NCBI GenBank assembly: GCA_021648525.1
Contig: JAKISP010000002.1
Coordinates: 1-64,000 of the forward strand
Direction: 5' to 3'
Source of the DNA: Gammaproteobacteria bacterium
Lineage (GTDB): Bacteria; Pseudomonadota; Gammaproteobacteria; SZUA-140
DNA: 64,000 nucleotides
Position numbers and translations under genes: made by a program. Each line of letters starts with the position of its first letter. Position 1 is the first letter of the stretch. The notes below the pieces were generated by a model. That model was not told the DNA's origin. It saw only the letters and a list, made by a program, of their open reading frames with translations, and ran no database searches. Positions 45,054 through 55,723 of this stretch are shown here, in pieces.

Positions 45054-46079
45054 CTATTCTGATTTTTGGGCACGCTCAAATAATGCATTCACCGCATCTC
45101 GAGGCGAACATCCTTCGTACAGGACGCGATACACCTGCTCTGCAATTGGCATCTCAACGCCACACTGACGCGCCAGCAACAACACCTCCCGAACCGTTTG
45201 TACACCTTCAACCGCCTGGCCAATCGATTGCAATGCCTGTTCTAACGTATCACCCCGAGCAAGCGCAAGCCCCATACGGCGATTACGTGATTGATTATCA
45301 GTACAGGTCAATACCAGGTCACCAAGGCCAGCCAAACCAGTAAAGGTATCTACCTGCCCACCCAGTTCAACTCCCAGGCGAGTAATTTCAGCTAAACCTC
45401 GCGTGATTAATGCCGCGCGTGCATTCGCGCCAAACCCAAGCCCATCAGAAATGCCAGCTGCGATTGCCAGCACGTTTTTAACCGCCCCCCCCACCTCAAC
45501 ACCCACCACATCATTTGAGCGATAAGCACGAAGGCAATCATTGCTCAGCGCATCAGAAAGATCCTGAGAAAATTGAGAATCACCCGAAGCGACTGTTAGC
45601 GCCGTCGGCAAACCAGCCGCAACTTCATGCGCAAAACTAGGCCCCGACACAACCGCAAACGGAACCTCATCACCACAGATTTCTGCGGCAACCTGGTGCA
45701 ATAATTTACCACTTCCAGGATCAAACCCTTTTGTGGCCCATGAAAGCCTTGCATCAGCCCCCATCATAGGCCGACACAATGCCAGTACGGAGCGAAATGC
45801 CTCACTTGGAACGACGACCATAATATCATCACAGATCTCCAGCACTTGCCTTAGATCAGCATTAACACTCAGACGATCAGGAAACTGAATATCAGGAAGA
45901 AAAGCAACATTACAGCGCTGCTCCTGCATCAGCGCAACTTGAGCAACTTCATGACTCCATAAAACCACATCACGCCCATTGCGAGCGATCAATATCGCTA
46001 GCGCGCTCCCCCACGAACCAGCACCTAACAACGCTATTGGTAACTGAGCATGAGGCACCTTCTCTCCGTCCAACATCAA
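45054..46079 (-). CDS. gpsA: Glycerol-3-phosphate dehydrogenase [NAD(P)+]
   Basis: GpsA reduces dihydroxyacetone phosphate to sn-glycerol-3-phosphate for phospholipid synthesis, supplying the substrate for PlsY at 8683. The 341-residue protein has the NAD-binding ALLGAGSWGSALA near 20, WATKGFDPGSGKL, VSGPSFAHEVAAGLPTALTVAS, catalytic-region GGAVKNVLAIAAGISDGLGFGANARAALITRGLAEI near 200 and GLAGLGDLVLTCTDNQSRNRRMG near 250. It follows secB on the same strand after 21 bases, the usual proteobacterial order. Confidence 0.96.
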   Translation of the reverse strand: MMLDGEKVPHAQLPIALLGAGSWGSALAILIARNGRDVVLWSHEVAQVALMQEQRCNVAFLPDIQFPDRLSVNADLRQVLEICDDIMVVVPSEAFRSVLALCRPMMGADARLSWATKGFDPGSGKLLHQVAAEICGDEVPFAVVSGPSFAHEVAAGLPTALTVASGDSQFSQDLSDALSNDCLRAYRSNDVVGVEVGGAVKNVLAIAAGISDGLGFGANARAALITRGLAEITRLGVELGGQVDTFTGLAGLGDLVLTCTDNQSRNRRMGLALARGDTLEQALQSIGQAVEGVQTVREVLLLARQCGVEMPIAEQVYRVLYEGCSPRDAVNALFERAQKSE

Positions 46080-46100
46080 ATTTCCTCAGGCCACACTAAA

Positions 46101-46601
46101 TCAATGCGACACTGACTCCTCTCCAATCTCTTCCTGTTGTTTGCGCTGTTGCTGTGCATATTCAGCAAATAAGGCATCGAAATTAACTGGGGATAACAGC
46201 AACTGCGGAAAACCACCTCGTGTCACCAGATCAGAAATTGCCTCGCGAGCAAATGGAAATAGAATATTTGGGCAGACACTGCCAACAATAGCGGGTAATT
46301 CTTTTGGATCATAACCCGCAATATTAAAGATTCCACACTGCTGAACTTCAACGAGATAAGCCGTCTTATCACCAATTTTTGCGGTCACGGTCACCGACAG
46401 CATCACCTCGTGGACCCCCTCTCCCAGCACAACCGCTTTATTGCCAAGCTGCATATTGGTTTCAGGCTCCCATTTTTCCTGAAAAATTAGCGGGGTATTC
46501 GGCGTTTCAAAAGAGATATCTCGCATATAAACTTTCTGTATCGAAAACTGCTTTCCACCTGCGGCAGCTACCTGCTCTTTTTTTTCATCTACTTCTGACA
46601 T
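46101..46601 (-). CDS. secB: Protein-export chaperone SecB
   Basis: SecB is a tetrameric cytoplasmic chaperone that holds preproteins for SecA. The 166 residues include FSIQKVYMRDISFETPNTP near 20, EVMLSVTVTAKIGDKTAYLVEVQQCGIF near 65-95, PAIVGSVCPNILFPFAREAISDLVTRGGFPQLLLSPVNFDALF near 105-150 and an acidic/His tail. All conserved blocks are present. It lies between gpsA and a rhodanese gene. Confidence 0.97.
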   Translation of the reverse strand: MSEVDEKKEQVAAAGGKQFSIQKVYMRDISFETPNTPLIFQEKWEPETNMQLGNKAVVLGEGVHEVMLSVTVTAKIGDKTAYLVEVQQCGIFNIAGYDPKELPAIVGSVCPNILFPFAREAISDLVTRGGFPQLLLSPVNFDALFAEYAQQQRKQQEEIGEESVSH

Positions 46602-46682
46602 TCTTCACCACCGATTAACAATAATTAGCTTTCACTCAATAGAAAACAAGCAAGACAAACGCCCACATCAAGATAAATACAA

Positions 46683-47111
46683 TTACGACTCGACACTTAA
46701 TGGAAAATTAGCGCTTTTCCAGGTTAATAAACCACCCGATAGTTTATAAACCGATGCAAAACCCTGCTTCTGCAAAATAGCACCGGCACGCGCAGACTGC
46801 TGACCTGCCTCGCAATAAACCACTAACGGACTCTCTTTCAAACTTTCCAGTTCATGCAGACGCTCTTCCAGCAGACCAAAAGGGATATGCTTTGCATTAA
46901 GAATATGCCCTTTCTCAAAATCGCTATTATCACGCACATCCAGCACGATCGCATCATCACGATTAATCAGCTGCACAACCTCATTAGGCTTAACTTCTTT
47001 AAAACCCAATAACCTGGGACGAATCATATTCACCCCCAACAGCGTTAGCACAATGACCAGCGCCAAAAATAAAAGCCAATTATTTACAATAAACTCAAAA
47101 AATTGCTGCAT
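46683..47111 (-). CDS. Membrane-anchored rhodanese-like protein (YibN type)
   Basis: This 142-residue protein starts at ATG 47111 (MQQFFEFIVNNWLLFLALVIVLTLLG) with one N-terminal membrane span at about 9-28. It is followed by a rhodanese domain with the active-site Cys in LVVYCEAGQQSARAG near 102 and the substrate-loop pattern DVRDNSDFEKGHILNAKHIP near 60. The domain should face the cytoplasm. The frame runs 16 codons further but without a ribosome site. YibN-type genes next to secB are common in Gammaproteobacteria; the sulfur acceptor is unknown. Confidence 0.92.
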   Translation of the reverse strand: MQQFFEFIVNNWLLFLALVIVLTLLGVNMIRPRLLGFKEVKPNEVVQLINRDDAIVLDVRDNSDFEKGHILNAKHIPFGLLEERLHELESLKESPLVVYCEAGQQSARAGAILQKQGFASVYKLSGGLLTWKSANFPLSVES

Positions 47112-47281
47112 ATTATCACCACTCAACCATGTGCCACAGCGCAAATATCGCCAACACACAATTTATAGATATCAAGAACATCAGGACAAACTAAAAGCAC
47201 GCAGTCTAGCCCATCTACTGTAGAATTTCAGCGAGAAAGTGCAATCAGACGATTAAACATTAACTAGACCTACATACTGTA

Positions 47282-47419
47282 GAGAGACCTTTACACGATT
47301 GTTTTTTTGCCCTATGGCTGCGTTAAAAACGTACTCAATCAGTCATTTATAGCGATAAACTCCCTCAATTTCGCGCACCTTTTCCTTGCCAGCCCCTCAG
47401 GCTTGAGCAAAGACCTCTC
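47282..47419. repeat. MITE-like inverted-repeat element 1
   Basis: The terminal inverted repeats GAGAGACCTTTAC (from 47282) and, read inward from 47419, GAGAGGTCTTTGC match at most positions. The 138-base interior contains GCTGCGTTAAAAACG and, on the other strand, GCAAGGAAAAGGTG...GAGTTTA...TAAATGA. It lies in the otherwise gene-free 356-base gap between the rhodanese gene and the ArsR gene. It has no coding capacity and no clear target duplication. Confidence 0.5.
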
Positions 47420-47467
47420 AAGTACTATTTTTCAATCGATCAAACCAACCAAACAGGATGCGGCCAG

Positions 47468-47782
47468 TTAGTCATTACAGGTCACCTCCCGCATCAGGCC
47501 AAACAGTGTAATCATGCGACTATCGCAAAGTTGATACAATACACGATTACCATCTTTTCTTGCCTTAATAATCCCCTTACCTTTCATTATAGAAAGATGC
47601 TGTGAAATATTGCTTTGCGAAGCACCTGTTGCGACAACAATGTCTTGCACAGCAACCTCCCCATTTCCATCCAGCATACAAAGAACCTTCAACCTAAGCG
47701 GATGCGACAGAGCCTTGAACACCATTGATGTCTGTTCAAGGTACTGGTCATCGACTCGCCCAACTTCTTTTCCCCTCCCCAT
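47468..47782 (-). CDS. ArsR/SmtB-family transcriptional regulator
   Basis: This 104-residue winged-helix repressor has VFKALSHPLRLKVLCMLDGNGEVAVQDIVVATGASQSNISQHLSIMKGKGIIKARKDGNRVLYQL, covering the whole DNA-binding core. The metal-binding CVC box of helix 3 is absent (the segment reads GEVAVQDIV), so it is probably not a classical arsenic or cadmium sensor; a Cys close to the C-terminus (EVTCND) is the notable thiol. Related thiol-based members sense persulfides. It is divergent from gpmI and close to a rhodanese gene, so a sulfur-related signal is conceivable. Confidence 0.9.
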   Translation of the reverse strand: MGRGKEVGRVDDQYLEQTSMVFKALSHPLRLKVLCMLDGNGEVAVQDIVVATGASQSNISQHLSIMKGKGIIKARKDGNRVLYQLCDSRMITLFGLMREVTCND

Positions 47783-48086
47783 GGCGATTCAACCCTTAAC
47801 CGGTTATAATTTATTATTAATAATCCGAATAAAATCATTAGAAATTGCCGTTTTTTTCAACAAATTCAGCTTAAATTGAGCACACCAAATCAGCCAAAAA
47901 AGCCCAACTTCAATGACTGAATTCGCAACACTCAAAGAAAAACCTCAACGGACGACATAATAGCAACACCTAAAGTCAATCAAGCACAGCAAGCCTGCTA
48001 TCAACTTAAATATTATAACGAATAACTAAATCTCATAACGTAGGGTTTTTCCTACAAAATAAACCAGTAAGGACTTCGCCTTAAAG

Positions 48087-49649
48087 ATGAATTCCCCAGA
48101 AGAATCAATAAACTACAAGCCAACCACACTAATCATCCTTGATGGCTGGGGTGTAAGCGAAAAAACTGATCATAATGCGATCTACCATGCAAAAAAACCG
48201 AACTGGGACAAGCTGTGGGAAAAAAACCCGCATACGCTAATTCACGGCTCGGGTAGTGAAGTTGGCCTTCCAGCCAATCAAATGGGCAATTCAGAAGTTG
48301 GCCACCTTAATCTCGGTGCTGGACGCGTGGTTAATCAGGAATTAACCCGCATTGATAAAGCGATCAAAGATGGCAGTTTCTTCGAAAACAGAGTCCTCGT
48401 TAACGCCATTGACGAGGCAATCTCAAATAATAAAGCAGTGCATATAATGGGATTGCTTTCGACTGGCGGCGTTCACAGTCACACGTCACAAATCAAGGCC
48501 TCTCTCACACTCGCCATACAGCGAGGCGCGAAGAAGGTCTACCTACATGCCTTTCTTGATGGGCGCGACACGCCCCCAAAAAGTGCCTCGCCCTGGCTGA
48601 CAGAGATAGATGCACTTTTTGCCGAACACAAACACCCAGGGCGAATTGCCAGTATCATCGGCCGTTTTTTTGCGCTCGATCGTGACAATCGCTGGGAGCG
48701 CATTCAATCAGCCTATGAATTGATGACCCAGGGCAAGTCTGCCTTTCAGGCCACCAGCGCACTTGACGGCTTAGATGCCGCCTATCAACGTAATGAGACA
48801 GATGAATTTGTGCAGGCCACCAGCATCACCCCAGATGGGGAAGATGAGGCTTGTGTTGAACCTGGCGACACGATGATCTTCATGAATTTTCGCGCAGACC
48901 GAGCACGCCAGATCTCCCAGGCCTTTGCCGAGCCAGAATTCACCGGTTTTGCCATCAAGGAGCGACCAGAACTCGGCGCTTACATTAGCCTTACTGAGTA
49001 CAAAAAAAGCCTGGAAACCGATATCGCATTCCCCGCCATTCGCATGAAAAATGTTTTTGGCGAGTATATTTCAAACCTGGGACTGCAACAATTACGTATT
49101 TCAGAGACCGAAAAATATGCCCACGTCACCTTCTTCTTTAATGGCGGCGAAGAACGTGCCTTTGACGGTGAAGAACGTATTTTGATCGAATCTCCCAAGG
49201 TGAAAACATACGACCTACAACCCGAAATGAGCGCGGCAGAATTAACCGACAAACTAGTCAATGCGATTGCTAGTGGGAAATTCGACACCATTATCTGTAA
49301 CTATGCCAACCCCGATATGGTCGGCCACACTGGCAACCTTAAGGCCTGTATTAAGGCAATCGAAACCATCGACTCCTGCTTGGCACGCGTTCACGAAGCA
49401 ATCACCGCCGCTGGTGGCGAACTGCTAATCACTGCTGATCACGGCAACGCAGAAAAAATGCGCGATGATAAAACTGGCCAGGCTCATACAGCACATACAG
49501 CCAATCCAGTGCCCCTCCTCTATATCGGTCGCGCTGCGGAAATCTCAGAAGGTGGTAGCCTCTCAGACATTGCCCCTACCATGCTCTATTTAATGGGATT
49601 AGAGCAACCCGCTGAAATGACCGGCCGCTCACTGCTGAAGTTAAAGTAG
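48087..49649 (+). CDS. gpmI: 2,3-bisphosphoglycerate-independent phosphoglycerate mutase
   Basis: This manganese enzyme of lower glycolysis interconverts 3- and 2-phosphoglycerate. The 520-residue protein has [18 protein letters not shown] (metal Asp) near 13, the catalytic Ser in [17 protein letters not shown] near 70, [39 protein letters not shown] and [13 protein letters not shown] with the second metal site. Length is normal. It is followed by envC and ctpA, the common gpmI-envC-ctpA order. Confidence 0.96.
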   Translation: MNSPEESINYKPTTLIILDGWGVSEKTDHNAIYHAKKPNWDKLWEKNPHTLIHGSGSEVGLPANQMGNSEVGHLNLGAGRVVNQELTRIDKAIKDGSFFENRVLVNAIDEAISNNKAVHIMGLLSTGGVHSHTSQIKASLTLAIQRGAKKVYLHAFLDGRDTPPKSASPWLTEIDALFAEHKHPGRIASIIGRFFALDRDNRWERIQSAYELMTQGKSAFQATSALDGLDAAYQRNETDEFVQATSITPDGEDEACVEPGDTMIFMNFRADRARQISQAFAEPEFTGFAIKERPELGAYISLTEYKKSLETDIAFPAIRMKNVFGEYISNLGLQQLRISETEKYAHVTFFFNGGEERAFDGEERILIESPKVKTYDLQPEMSAAELTDKLVNAIASGKFDTIICNYANPDMVGHTGNLKACIKAIETIDSCLARVHEAITAAGGELLITADHGNAEKMRDDKTGQAHTAHTANPVPLLYIGRAAEISEGGSLSDIAPTMLYLMGLEQPAEMTGRSLLKLK

Positions 49650-49698
49650 CAAGTGTAGTATTTTGATACTTCGTCTCTTTCAGGGCATGAGATAACAG

Positions 49699-50886
49699 GT
49701 GCTGAAATCACAGCCAACAAGCATTTTCCTAAGCATTACGAGCATCATGCTCGTAATGCTTCTTTTACTGTTAACTGCCAACACCTCTCTGTTTGCCAAT
49801 GATAATGAACCATCGAAAGAGGCAAAACTGCTGCATTTAAAAAAGCAGATCCGTGACGTTCGTGCAACACTGACAAAATCCACTAGCCAAAAGAATCAAC
49901 TACAACGAAAACTGCAAAAAAGCGAAACGACCATCGGTAATATCAGCCGATCACTATCAAAACTCGCCAAACAACTGAAACAACAAAAACGTAATCTGCG
50001 CAATCGCCAGCAAGAGAAAAAACAAAAATCACGTGAATTAGCACGACAACAACAACTGCTGGCACAGCAGATCCGCGCCAGCTACGCGATGGGTAATCAG
50101 GGCTACGTTAAATTACTCCTCAACCAGGAAGACCCTGCCGCGATTGGCCGCACCCTCATCTATTACGATTATCTGAACCAGTCTCGCACACAAAATATCA
50201 AGGCGATCGATCAACACATCGCAGCGCTCTCGCGCATCGAAACCGATATTCAACGCAAGCAGCAGAAAATTACAGCAGTTCAACAACAGCGCAAAAAAGA
50301 GAAAGGTGCGCTAGAGAAACAACAGCGCTCACGAAAGGCGATCCTTTCCAGCATACAGAAAGATATCAAGCATCAATCACAACGGCTGGTCCAGCTCGAA
50401 CAGGCCCGCAAAGATCTCCAGTGGTTATTAAAATCACTTAGTGAAGCCCTTGCGGATATTCCACCTGATGTCGGCAATATCAAACAGTTCAGCCAACTCA
50501 AAGGTAAACTCCTGCGCCCAACCCAAGGTAAGGTTAACAATCGCTTTGGCAAACGACGCAAAGACGGCAGCGGGATCAAATGGCAAGGGATCACTATCAA
50601 GGCCAAAACAGGCACCCAGGTCAATGCCGTTCATCACGGTAGAGTTGCCTTTTCCGACTGGCTACGTGGCTTTGGTTTACTGGTTATCCTCGACCATGGT
50701 GATGGCTACATGAGCCTTTACGGGCACAATGAAAGCCTATATAAAGATGCCGGCGAATGGGTTGAAAGCGGCGAGACCATCGCTACGGTTGGCGAGAGTG
50801 GTGGCCAAAGCGACTCAGGGCTCTATTTCGAAATTCGCAAAAACGGCAAACCACAAAACCCTCGACCATGGCTGGCACGCAAATAG
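49699..50886 (+). CDS. envC: Murein hydrolase activator EnvC-like protein
   Basis: This 395-residue exported protein has an N-terminal signal segment at about 10-33, a long Lys/Gln/Arg-rich coiled coil (about 45-275) and a C-terminal LytM/M23 domain (about 285-395) with NNRFGKRR, GLLVILDHGDGYMSLYGHNESLY and GESGGQSDSGLYFEIRKNG. Parts of the zinc motif (first His and Asp, HxH) are altered, as in EnvC, which activates amidases AmiA/B at the septum instead of cleaving peptidoglycan itself. The start is GTG 49699. Confidence 0.93.
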   Translation: MLKSQPTSIFLSITSIMLVMLLLLLTANTSLFANDNEPSKEAKLLHLKKQIRDVRATLTKSTSQKNQLQRKLQKSETTIGNISRSLSKLAKQLKQQKRNLRNRQQEKKQKSRELARQQQLLAQQIRASYAMGNQGYVKLLLNQEDPAAIGRTLIYYDYLNQSRTQNIKAIDQHIAALSRIETDIQRKQQKITAVQQQRKKEKGALEKQQRSRKAILSSIQKDIKHQSQRLVQLEQARKDLQWLLKSLSEALADIPPDVGNIKQFSQLKGKLLRPTQGKVNNRFGKRRKDGSGIKWQGITIKAKTGTQVNAVHHGRVAFSDWLRGFGLLVILDHGDGYMSLYGHNESLYKDAGEWVESGETIATVGESGGQSDSGLYFEIRKNGKPQNPRPWLARK

Positions 50887-50987
50887 CCGGATATTAGCAA
50901 CGACGGAAATATGGCGAAAATAGTGGTTTCTGATAAAGTTACCTCTGTGGACGCCGAAACCAAATTTATATGGAGTGGAACACATCA

Positions 50988-52292
50988 ATGCTATCTCAAT
51001 CACGTAATGTCCTGTTAGTGCTAATGGGGCTGGTACTAGGCTTTTTCCTGACCATCGGTCAACATGTATTGGCAGAGCGCGACGATAACAATGCCCTTCC
51101 ACTCGAAGAACTACGCGCCTTCACCGAAGTCTTCGCCAACATCAAAAATAACTATGTAGAAGATGTTAGCGACAAAGAGCTGCTGGAAAATGCCATTCGC
51201 GGTATGCTTTCAGGATTAGACCCACATTCATCCTATCTTGATACTGATGCCTACAAAGAACTACAGGTTGGCACCTCTGGCGAATTTGGCGGCCTTGGTA
51301 TCGAGGTCAGCATGGAAGATGGCTTTGTAAAAGTAGTATCCCCCATTGATGATACTCCCGCTGATGCCGCTGGTATCAAAACAGGAGACCTCATCATCCG
51401 ACTCGATGACACTCCCGTAAAAGGGCTCACACTGCGCGAAGCCGTCAATCTCATGCGCGGCAAACCGGGTAGCGACATTTTACTCACGATCGTTCGTGAT
51501 GGCACTGATAGACCACTGAAAATCACCATCACCCGTGACATCATTCAAGTTAAGAGCGTTAAGTACGAAAGCCTCGAGCCAGGTTTTGGTTACGTACGCA
51601 TTACTCAGTTTCAATCTCACACCGGTAGCGACCTTAAAGAAGCAATCAACGAATTAAAGAAAGAGAACAATGGCGCGCTTAATGGCTTGATTCTTGACCT
51701 GCGTAACAACCCCGGCGGCGTATTAAACGCAGCATTCGAAGTGTCCGATGCCTTCCTGGAGCGGGGCATGATCGTCTACACTGAAGGGCGCATTAATGAC
51801 TCTGCCCTTGAATTCAAGGCCACACCTGATGACAGCCTCGAAGGGGCACCGCTTATCGTACTGATTAACAGTGGCTCAGCTTCTGCGTCAGAAATTGTCG
51901 CGGGTGCACTGCAAGACCACAAACGCGCTGTCATCATGGGAAGCAAATCATTTGGCAAAGGCTCGGTGCAAACAATCCTGCCGATGAACAACGGCGCAGC
52001 ACTTAAACTCACAACGGCTCGCTACTTCACTCCTGCAGGTCGCTCGATTCAGGCAGAAGGTATCGTGCCGGACATTCCTCTTGATCGAATCAATCTAACT
52101 GCCGCAAACGAACCTGAATTTGCACCCGTAACTGAAGCAGATCTTGCTGGCCACTTGGACAGCGACCAGGAGAGCAGCGAAACTGATGCGGCTAATATTG
52201 ATCAACAAGAGGAAAAACATCGCGTCGACCAGGACTACCAGCTCTACGAAGCACTCAATCTGCTAAAAGGGCTGCACATCCTCACTAAATAA
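50988..52292 (+). CDS. ctpA: Carboxy-terminal processing protease (S41)
   Basis: This is a periplasmic serine protease of 434 residues with an N-terminal membrane anchor (VLLVLMGLVLGFFLTIG). The start is ATG 50988, after a GGAG at suitable distance; the frame extends six codons upstream. A PDZ domain (FGGLGIEVSMEDGFVKVVSPIDDTPA) covers about 85-165. The catalytic Ser lies in NSGSASASEIVAGALQDH near 290 and the Lys in GSKSFGKGSVQTIL near 315. An acidic Gln/Asp-rich C-terminus follows. It matches CtpA-type enzymes that trim peptidoglycan hydrolases. Confidence 0.94.
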   Translation: MLSQSRNVLLVLMGLVLGFFLTIGQHVLAERDDNNALPLEELRAFTEVFANIKNNYVEDVSDKELLENAIRGMLSGLDPHSSYLDTDAYKELQVGTSGEFGGLGIEVSMEDGFVKVVSPIDDTPADAAGIKTGDLIIRLDDTPVKGLTLREAVNLMRGKPGSDILLTIVRDGTDRPLKITITRDIIQVKSVKYESLEPGFGYVRITQFQSHTGSDLKEAINELKKENNGALNGLILDLRNNPGGVLNAAFEVSDAFLERGMIVYTEGRINDSALEFKATPDDSLEGAPLIVLINSGSASASEIVAGALQDHKRAVIMGSKSFGKGSVQTILPMNNGAALKLTTARYFTPAGRSIQAEGIVPDIPLDRINLTAANEPEFAPVTEADLAGHLDSDQESSETDAANIDQQEEKHRVDQDYQLYEALNLLKGLHILTK

Positions 52293-52322
52293 TAGTGAAC
52301 AACTAAAAAATCGACATCAACT

Positions 52323-53210
52323 ATGACTCTACGCCTGACACTCACGCTGCTGCTTGTTATCAGCACCATCAAACCGGGGCTAGCGAGCGATGCAAAGTTC
52401 GGCTTTGAGCGCCCGTCCCCCACTAACACCCAACAACCGCTGCCTGCTGTCAGTATTATCATTGACGACCTTGGCGAACAGCTCGCACTCGGTGAACGCG
52501 CCATTGCACTGCCCGGTGAAATCACCTATGCATTCCTGCCACATACCAGCCATGCCGTTCATCTGGCTGAGTTGGCACACCAGCAAAACAGAGAAGTGAT
52601 GATCCACATACCGATGCAACCGGTCGGCGATAACAGCCTGGGTAAAGGTGGGCTCACACTCGACATGTCACAACAAAACTTCATTGCAACATTGAAAGAC
52701 AATCTAAATGCAATTCCCCATATCAGCGGCATTAACAATCATATGGGCAGTCTACTAACCCAACACCCAGGCAAGATGGCCTGGCTAATGCAAACACTCA
52801 GTGAAGAGCATGATGATCTGTTTTTTGTCGATAGTCGCACCACTGAGCACACAGTCGCCTATATCATCGCAGCCGAATTTGAGATCCCAAGAATAAACCG
52901 CAATGTATTCCTTGATAACATCCGCACTGAAAAAGAGATCGGCATACAGTTTAAGCGACTACTCGCCCTTGCAAAACGTCACGGCACCGCCGTTGCCATT
53001 GGCCACCCCTATCCAGAGACCCTCAAGTTTCTCGAGCAGATGCTACCCGCACTTCAACAACAGGGTATCGAGCTAATCAAAACCTCAAGCCTCATCAAGC
53101 GTAAACACCTACTCGAGACCACTATCCTGGACACCATGCTCGCAGCAAAAGAGAGTCACAACAAAATGGGATTACCTCATGCCGCTGAATCGCGCTCGCT
53201 CATCCAATGA
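52323..53210 (+). CDS. Divergent polysaccharide deacetylase family protein (YibQ type)
   Basis: This 295-residue exported protein has a signal peptide at 1-22. The NodB-like barrel starts PAVSIIIDDLGEQLALGERAIALP near 43, with EVMIHIPMQP near 92 and NNHMGSLLTQ near 138. FFVDSRTTEHTVAYIIA near 172, RNVFLDN near 195 and GTAVAIGHPYPETLKFL near 220 complete the family's usual pattern. The family (DUF610/YibQ) resembles deacetylases, but activity is unproven. It is the last gene of the gpmI-envC-ctpA row. Confidence 0.92.
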   Translation: MTLRLTLTLLLVISTIKPGLASDAKFGFERPSPTNTQQPLPAVSIIIDDLGEQLALGERAIALPGEITYAFLPHTSHAVHLAELAHQQNREVMIHIPMQPVGDNSLGKGGLTLDMSQQNFIATLKDNLNAIPHISGINNHMGSLLTQHPGKMAWLMQTLSEEHDDLFFVDSRTTEHTVAYIIAAEFEIPRINRNVFLDNIRTEKEIGIQFKRLLALAKRHGTAVAIGHPYPETLKFLEQMLPALQQQGIELIKTSSLIKRKHLLETTILDTMLAAKESHNKMGLPHAAESRSLIQ

Positions 53211-53419
53211 ACAGGGGTGACAGCACTCGATCTGTCAGCGCAGAACATGAAGCACTCAAGGCACATCGCGGTGGTCATTGCCAGGCAATATCCTCACCAC
53301 AAAAAAGATGCACATCACGATGGGGTTTTATGGACATGTACATACTGAATTGTTTACTCGGGAAAATACATAGCGAGGCTGAAACAGAAAATTCGAGTTA
53401 GTGAATATGGTCGCTTGCT

Positions 53420-55069
53420 TTAATTACGACGCTCGTCTCGCGGCCATGAAAACAGCAGCACAATAATACCAATGCCTGCCAGTATCCAGGAGACCATCGA
53501 AGCACTACCTGATCCTGATAGTATTGCCGCACTGACAATCAACGCACTACCCACAATTGCGGCATACAGACGTCGGTTTGAATCCAGCAACGTGCGCTCA
53601 ATTTTACGTAGCTCTTTCGACTGCCACTCAACCTTCAACTCACCGTCGCGCGCCTGCTGTAAAACATCATGCAGCAACACCGGCATTTCAGGTAGCCGAT
53701 CCAGCCACAGAGGTACATTGCGTTTCATCGAACTGACAAAGGCACGGCCACCAATATTTTCATCCATCCAACGCTCCAGAAATGGTTTTGCTGTCTGCCA
53801 CAGGTCTAACTCAGGATAGAGCTGCCGTCCCAGTCCTTCAATGTTCAACAGCGTCTTTTGCAACAGTACCAACTGTGGTTGCACTTCCATATTAAAGCGG
53901 CGTGCGGTTTGAAACAGGCGCAACAGCAGTCTTCCAAACGAAATATCTTTCAGCGGTCGTTCAAATATCGGTTCACATACGCTGCGAATCGCCGACTCAA
54001 ATTCATCAACACGCGTCCCCTTCGGCACCCATTCAGACTGTACGTGAAGCTCTGCAACACGACGATAATCACGATTAAAAAAAGCCAGGAAATTCTCTGC
54101 GAGGTAATGCTGATCATCCGGACTCAACGTTCCCATGATACCAAAGTCGATTGCGATGTACTGCCCTTCTGCAGAAACAAAAATATTTCCAGGATGCATA
54201 TCCGCATGAAAAAAATTGTGTTTAAAGACCTGGGTAAAAAAGATCTCCACACCCGTTTCGGATAGTTTTTTAAGATCAACACCTTGTCGGCGCAGTTCAT
54301 CGATATCACTAATCGGCGTACCAAAAATACGCTCCATCACCATCACATTACGGCGCGTCTGTGGCCAGTAAATTTCGGGCACGTAGAGCAGGTCACTGCC
54401 CTCAAAATTCCGCCGAAGCTGCGAAGCGCTCGCCGCCTCTTTCATCAGGTCTAGTTCGTCATAGATGGTTTTTTCATACTCCGCCACCACTTCAAGCGGG
54501 CGCAAGCGTCGCCCCTCTGACCAGTAACGTTCAACCATTTCGGCCATAATATAAAGTAGACCAAGATCACGCTTGATGGTTTTTTTGATTCCGGGGCGCA
54601 CTACTTTAACAATCACCTCAGTGCCATCAAGCAGTGTTGCCACATGGACCTGTGCGATCGATGCAGAGGCTAGTGGGGTTTCATCAAACGATAAAAAAAC
54701 TTTATTCAGTGGCTGGCCATAAGCTGCTTCGATAATACGGCGCGCTTCACTACCAAGAAATGGTGGCACGTTGTCCTGCAGTTTTGCCAGTTCATCCGCA
54801 ATTTCATCCGGCAACAGATCTTTACGTGTGGAGAGGATTTGACCAAGCTTTACAAAAATCGGACCCAGGTCTTCCAACGTACGACGCATACGCACGGGGT
54901 GCGGTACACGCACATGACGGCGGCCAAACCAGTTCCACGGTAACAGATACAACAAAAAGCGGAACGGACGAAACAGGTGCATCTCCAGCACCACCTCATC
55001 CAGGCCATGTTTCACTAAAATACGATTGATATACAGCAGTCGGAACAGCTGACTGGGTTTAATCATCAC
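53420..55069 (-). CDS. ubiB: Ubiquinone biosynthesis protein UbiB (ABC1/ADCK-like)
   Basis: UbiB is an atypical kinase-fold ATPase needed for ubiquinone synthesis and anchored in the inner membrane. The 549 residues have the KxGQ block [32 protein letters not shown] near 75, the Ala-rich loop replacement [27 protein letters not shown] near 140 and [14 protein letters not shown]...IAIDFGIMG near 285-310. Two C-terminal membrane spans lie near 500-540. Its start overlaps the ubiJ stop by four bases. Confidence 0.96.
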   Translation of the reverse strand: MMIKPSQLFRLLYINRILVKHGLDEVVLEMHLFRPFRFLLYLLPWNWFGRRHVRVPHPVRMRRTLEDLGPIFVKLGQILSTRKDLLPDEIADELAKLQDNVPPFLGSEARRIIEAAYGQPLNKVFLSFDETPLASASIAQVHVATLLDGTEVIVKVVRPGIKKTIKRDLGLLYIMAEMVERYWSEGRRLRPLEVVAEYEKTIYDELDLMKEAASASQLRRNFEGSDLLYVPEIYWPQTRRNVMVMERIFGTPISDIDELRRQGVDLKKLSETGVEIFFTQVFKHNFFHADMHPGNIFVSAEGQYIAIDFGIMGTLSPDDQHYLAENFLAFFNRDYRRVAELHVQSEWVPKGTRVDEFESAIRSVCEPIFERPLKDISFGRLLLRLFQTARRFNMEVQPQLVLLQKTLLNIEGLGRQLYPELDLWQTAKPFLERWMDENIGGRAFVSSMKRNVPLWLDRLPEMPVLLHDVLQQARDGELKVEWQSKELRKIERTLLDSNRRLYAAIVGSALIVSAAILSGSGSASMVSWILAGIGIIVLLFSWPRDERRN

Positions 55070-55695
55070 TCAACAGCGCCTCGCTGTGTTAACAGGCGTT
55101 GCACACGCGCCGCCATCCGATCCACATCACTTCGCAGTGTATCAACCGCTTCCAGAAATGGCCCGACCTCTTCACAATGCGGTAACAAACGACTCTCCTC
55201 TTGCAGATATTCACTCACATCCCGCTCTACCGTGCTACGTGTCTGTGTCGCCCAGTCGGCTGCGCCGCGCACCACGTTACCCATTTTATGCCCAACCACA
55301 TCACCCACCAGCGTTGCTATCTGCTCTTCCCAATCAAGATCAAGATCGTTCATGATGTCGTGGATATGCTGTCCGGTTTCAGTATCACCCACAATCTCAA
55401 CATCACCTGAAAACAGCACCTTCTGTTGATCACCACCCAGCCCCATGCGCATCATCGATAGTGGCGCACCGCGCAGCCACACATCAACCTCACCATCAAA
55501 TTCAGCACGTAATCGTAGACCAATACTATCTGGCAACAGATAAAGTTTCAGATTCAAACCCAATAGCTCAATTCCAATCACCTTACCAGTGAGCACACGC
55601 ACCCGTTGCAATGCATCAGGGTCAAACTGAAGACAATGATTGATAGCCGCTTCAAGTGCGGAAAGCGATGCTGTTTTGATCGATAATGTGATAGT
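55066..55695 (-). CDS. ubiJ: Ubiquinone biosynthesis accessory protein UbiJ (SCP2 domain)
   Basis: UbiJ is the lipid-binding SCP2-domain scaffold of the soluble Ubi complex. I take ATG 55695 ([20 protein letters not shown]) as start, 28 bases after the ubiE stop; a longer frame reaches into ubiE. The 209-residue product has an SCP2 fold (about 20-110, [41 protein letters not shown]) and a helical C-terminal part ending in a coiled coil ([13 protein letters not shown]). It lies between ubiE and ubiB, the typical order. Confidence 0.94.
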   Translation of the reverse strand, partial: TITLSIKTASLSALEAAINHCLQFDPDALQRVRVLTGKVIGIELLGLNLKLYLLPDSIGLRLRAEFDGEVDVWLRGAPLSMMRMGLGGDQQKVLFSGDVEIVGDTETGQHIHDIMNDLDLDWEEQIATLVGDVVGHKMGNVVRGAADWATQTRSTVERDVSEYLQEESRLLPHCEEVGPFLEAVDTLRSDVDRMAARVQRLLTQRGAVE

Positions 55696-55723
55696 CATAT
55701 AACTAAACCCTAAATCAACAGCC

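Noticed and set aside
53207-53401. 64-codon frame starting at the stop of the YibQ-type gene
   Set aside because: Composition is not protein-like and no family fits, despite the ATGA overlap.
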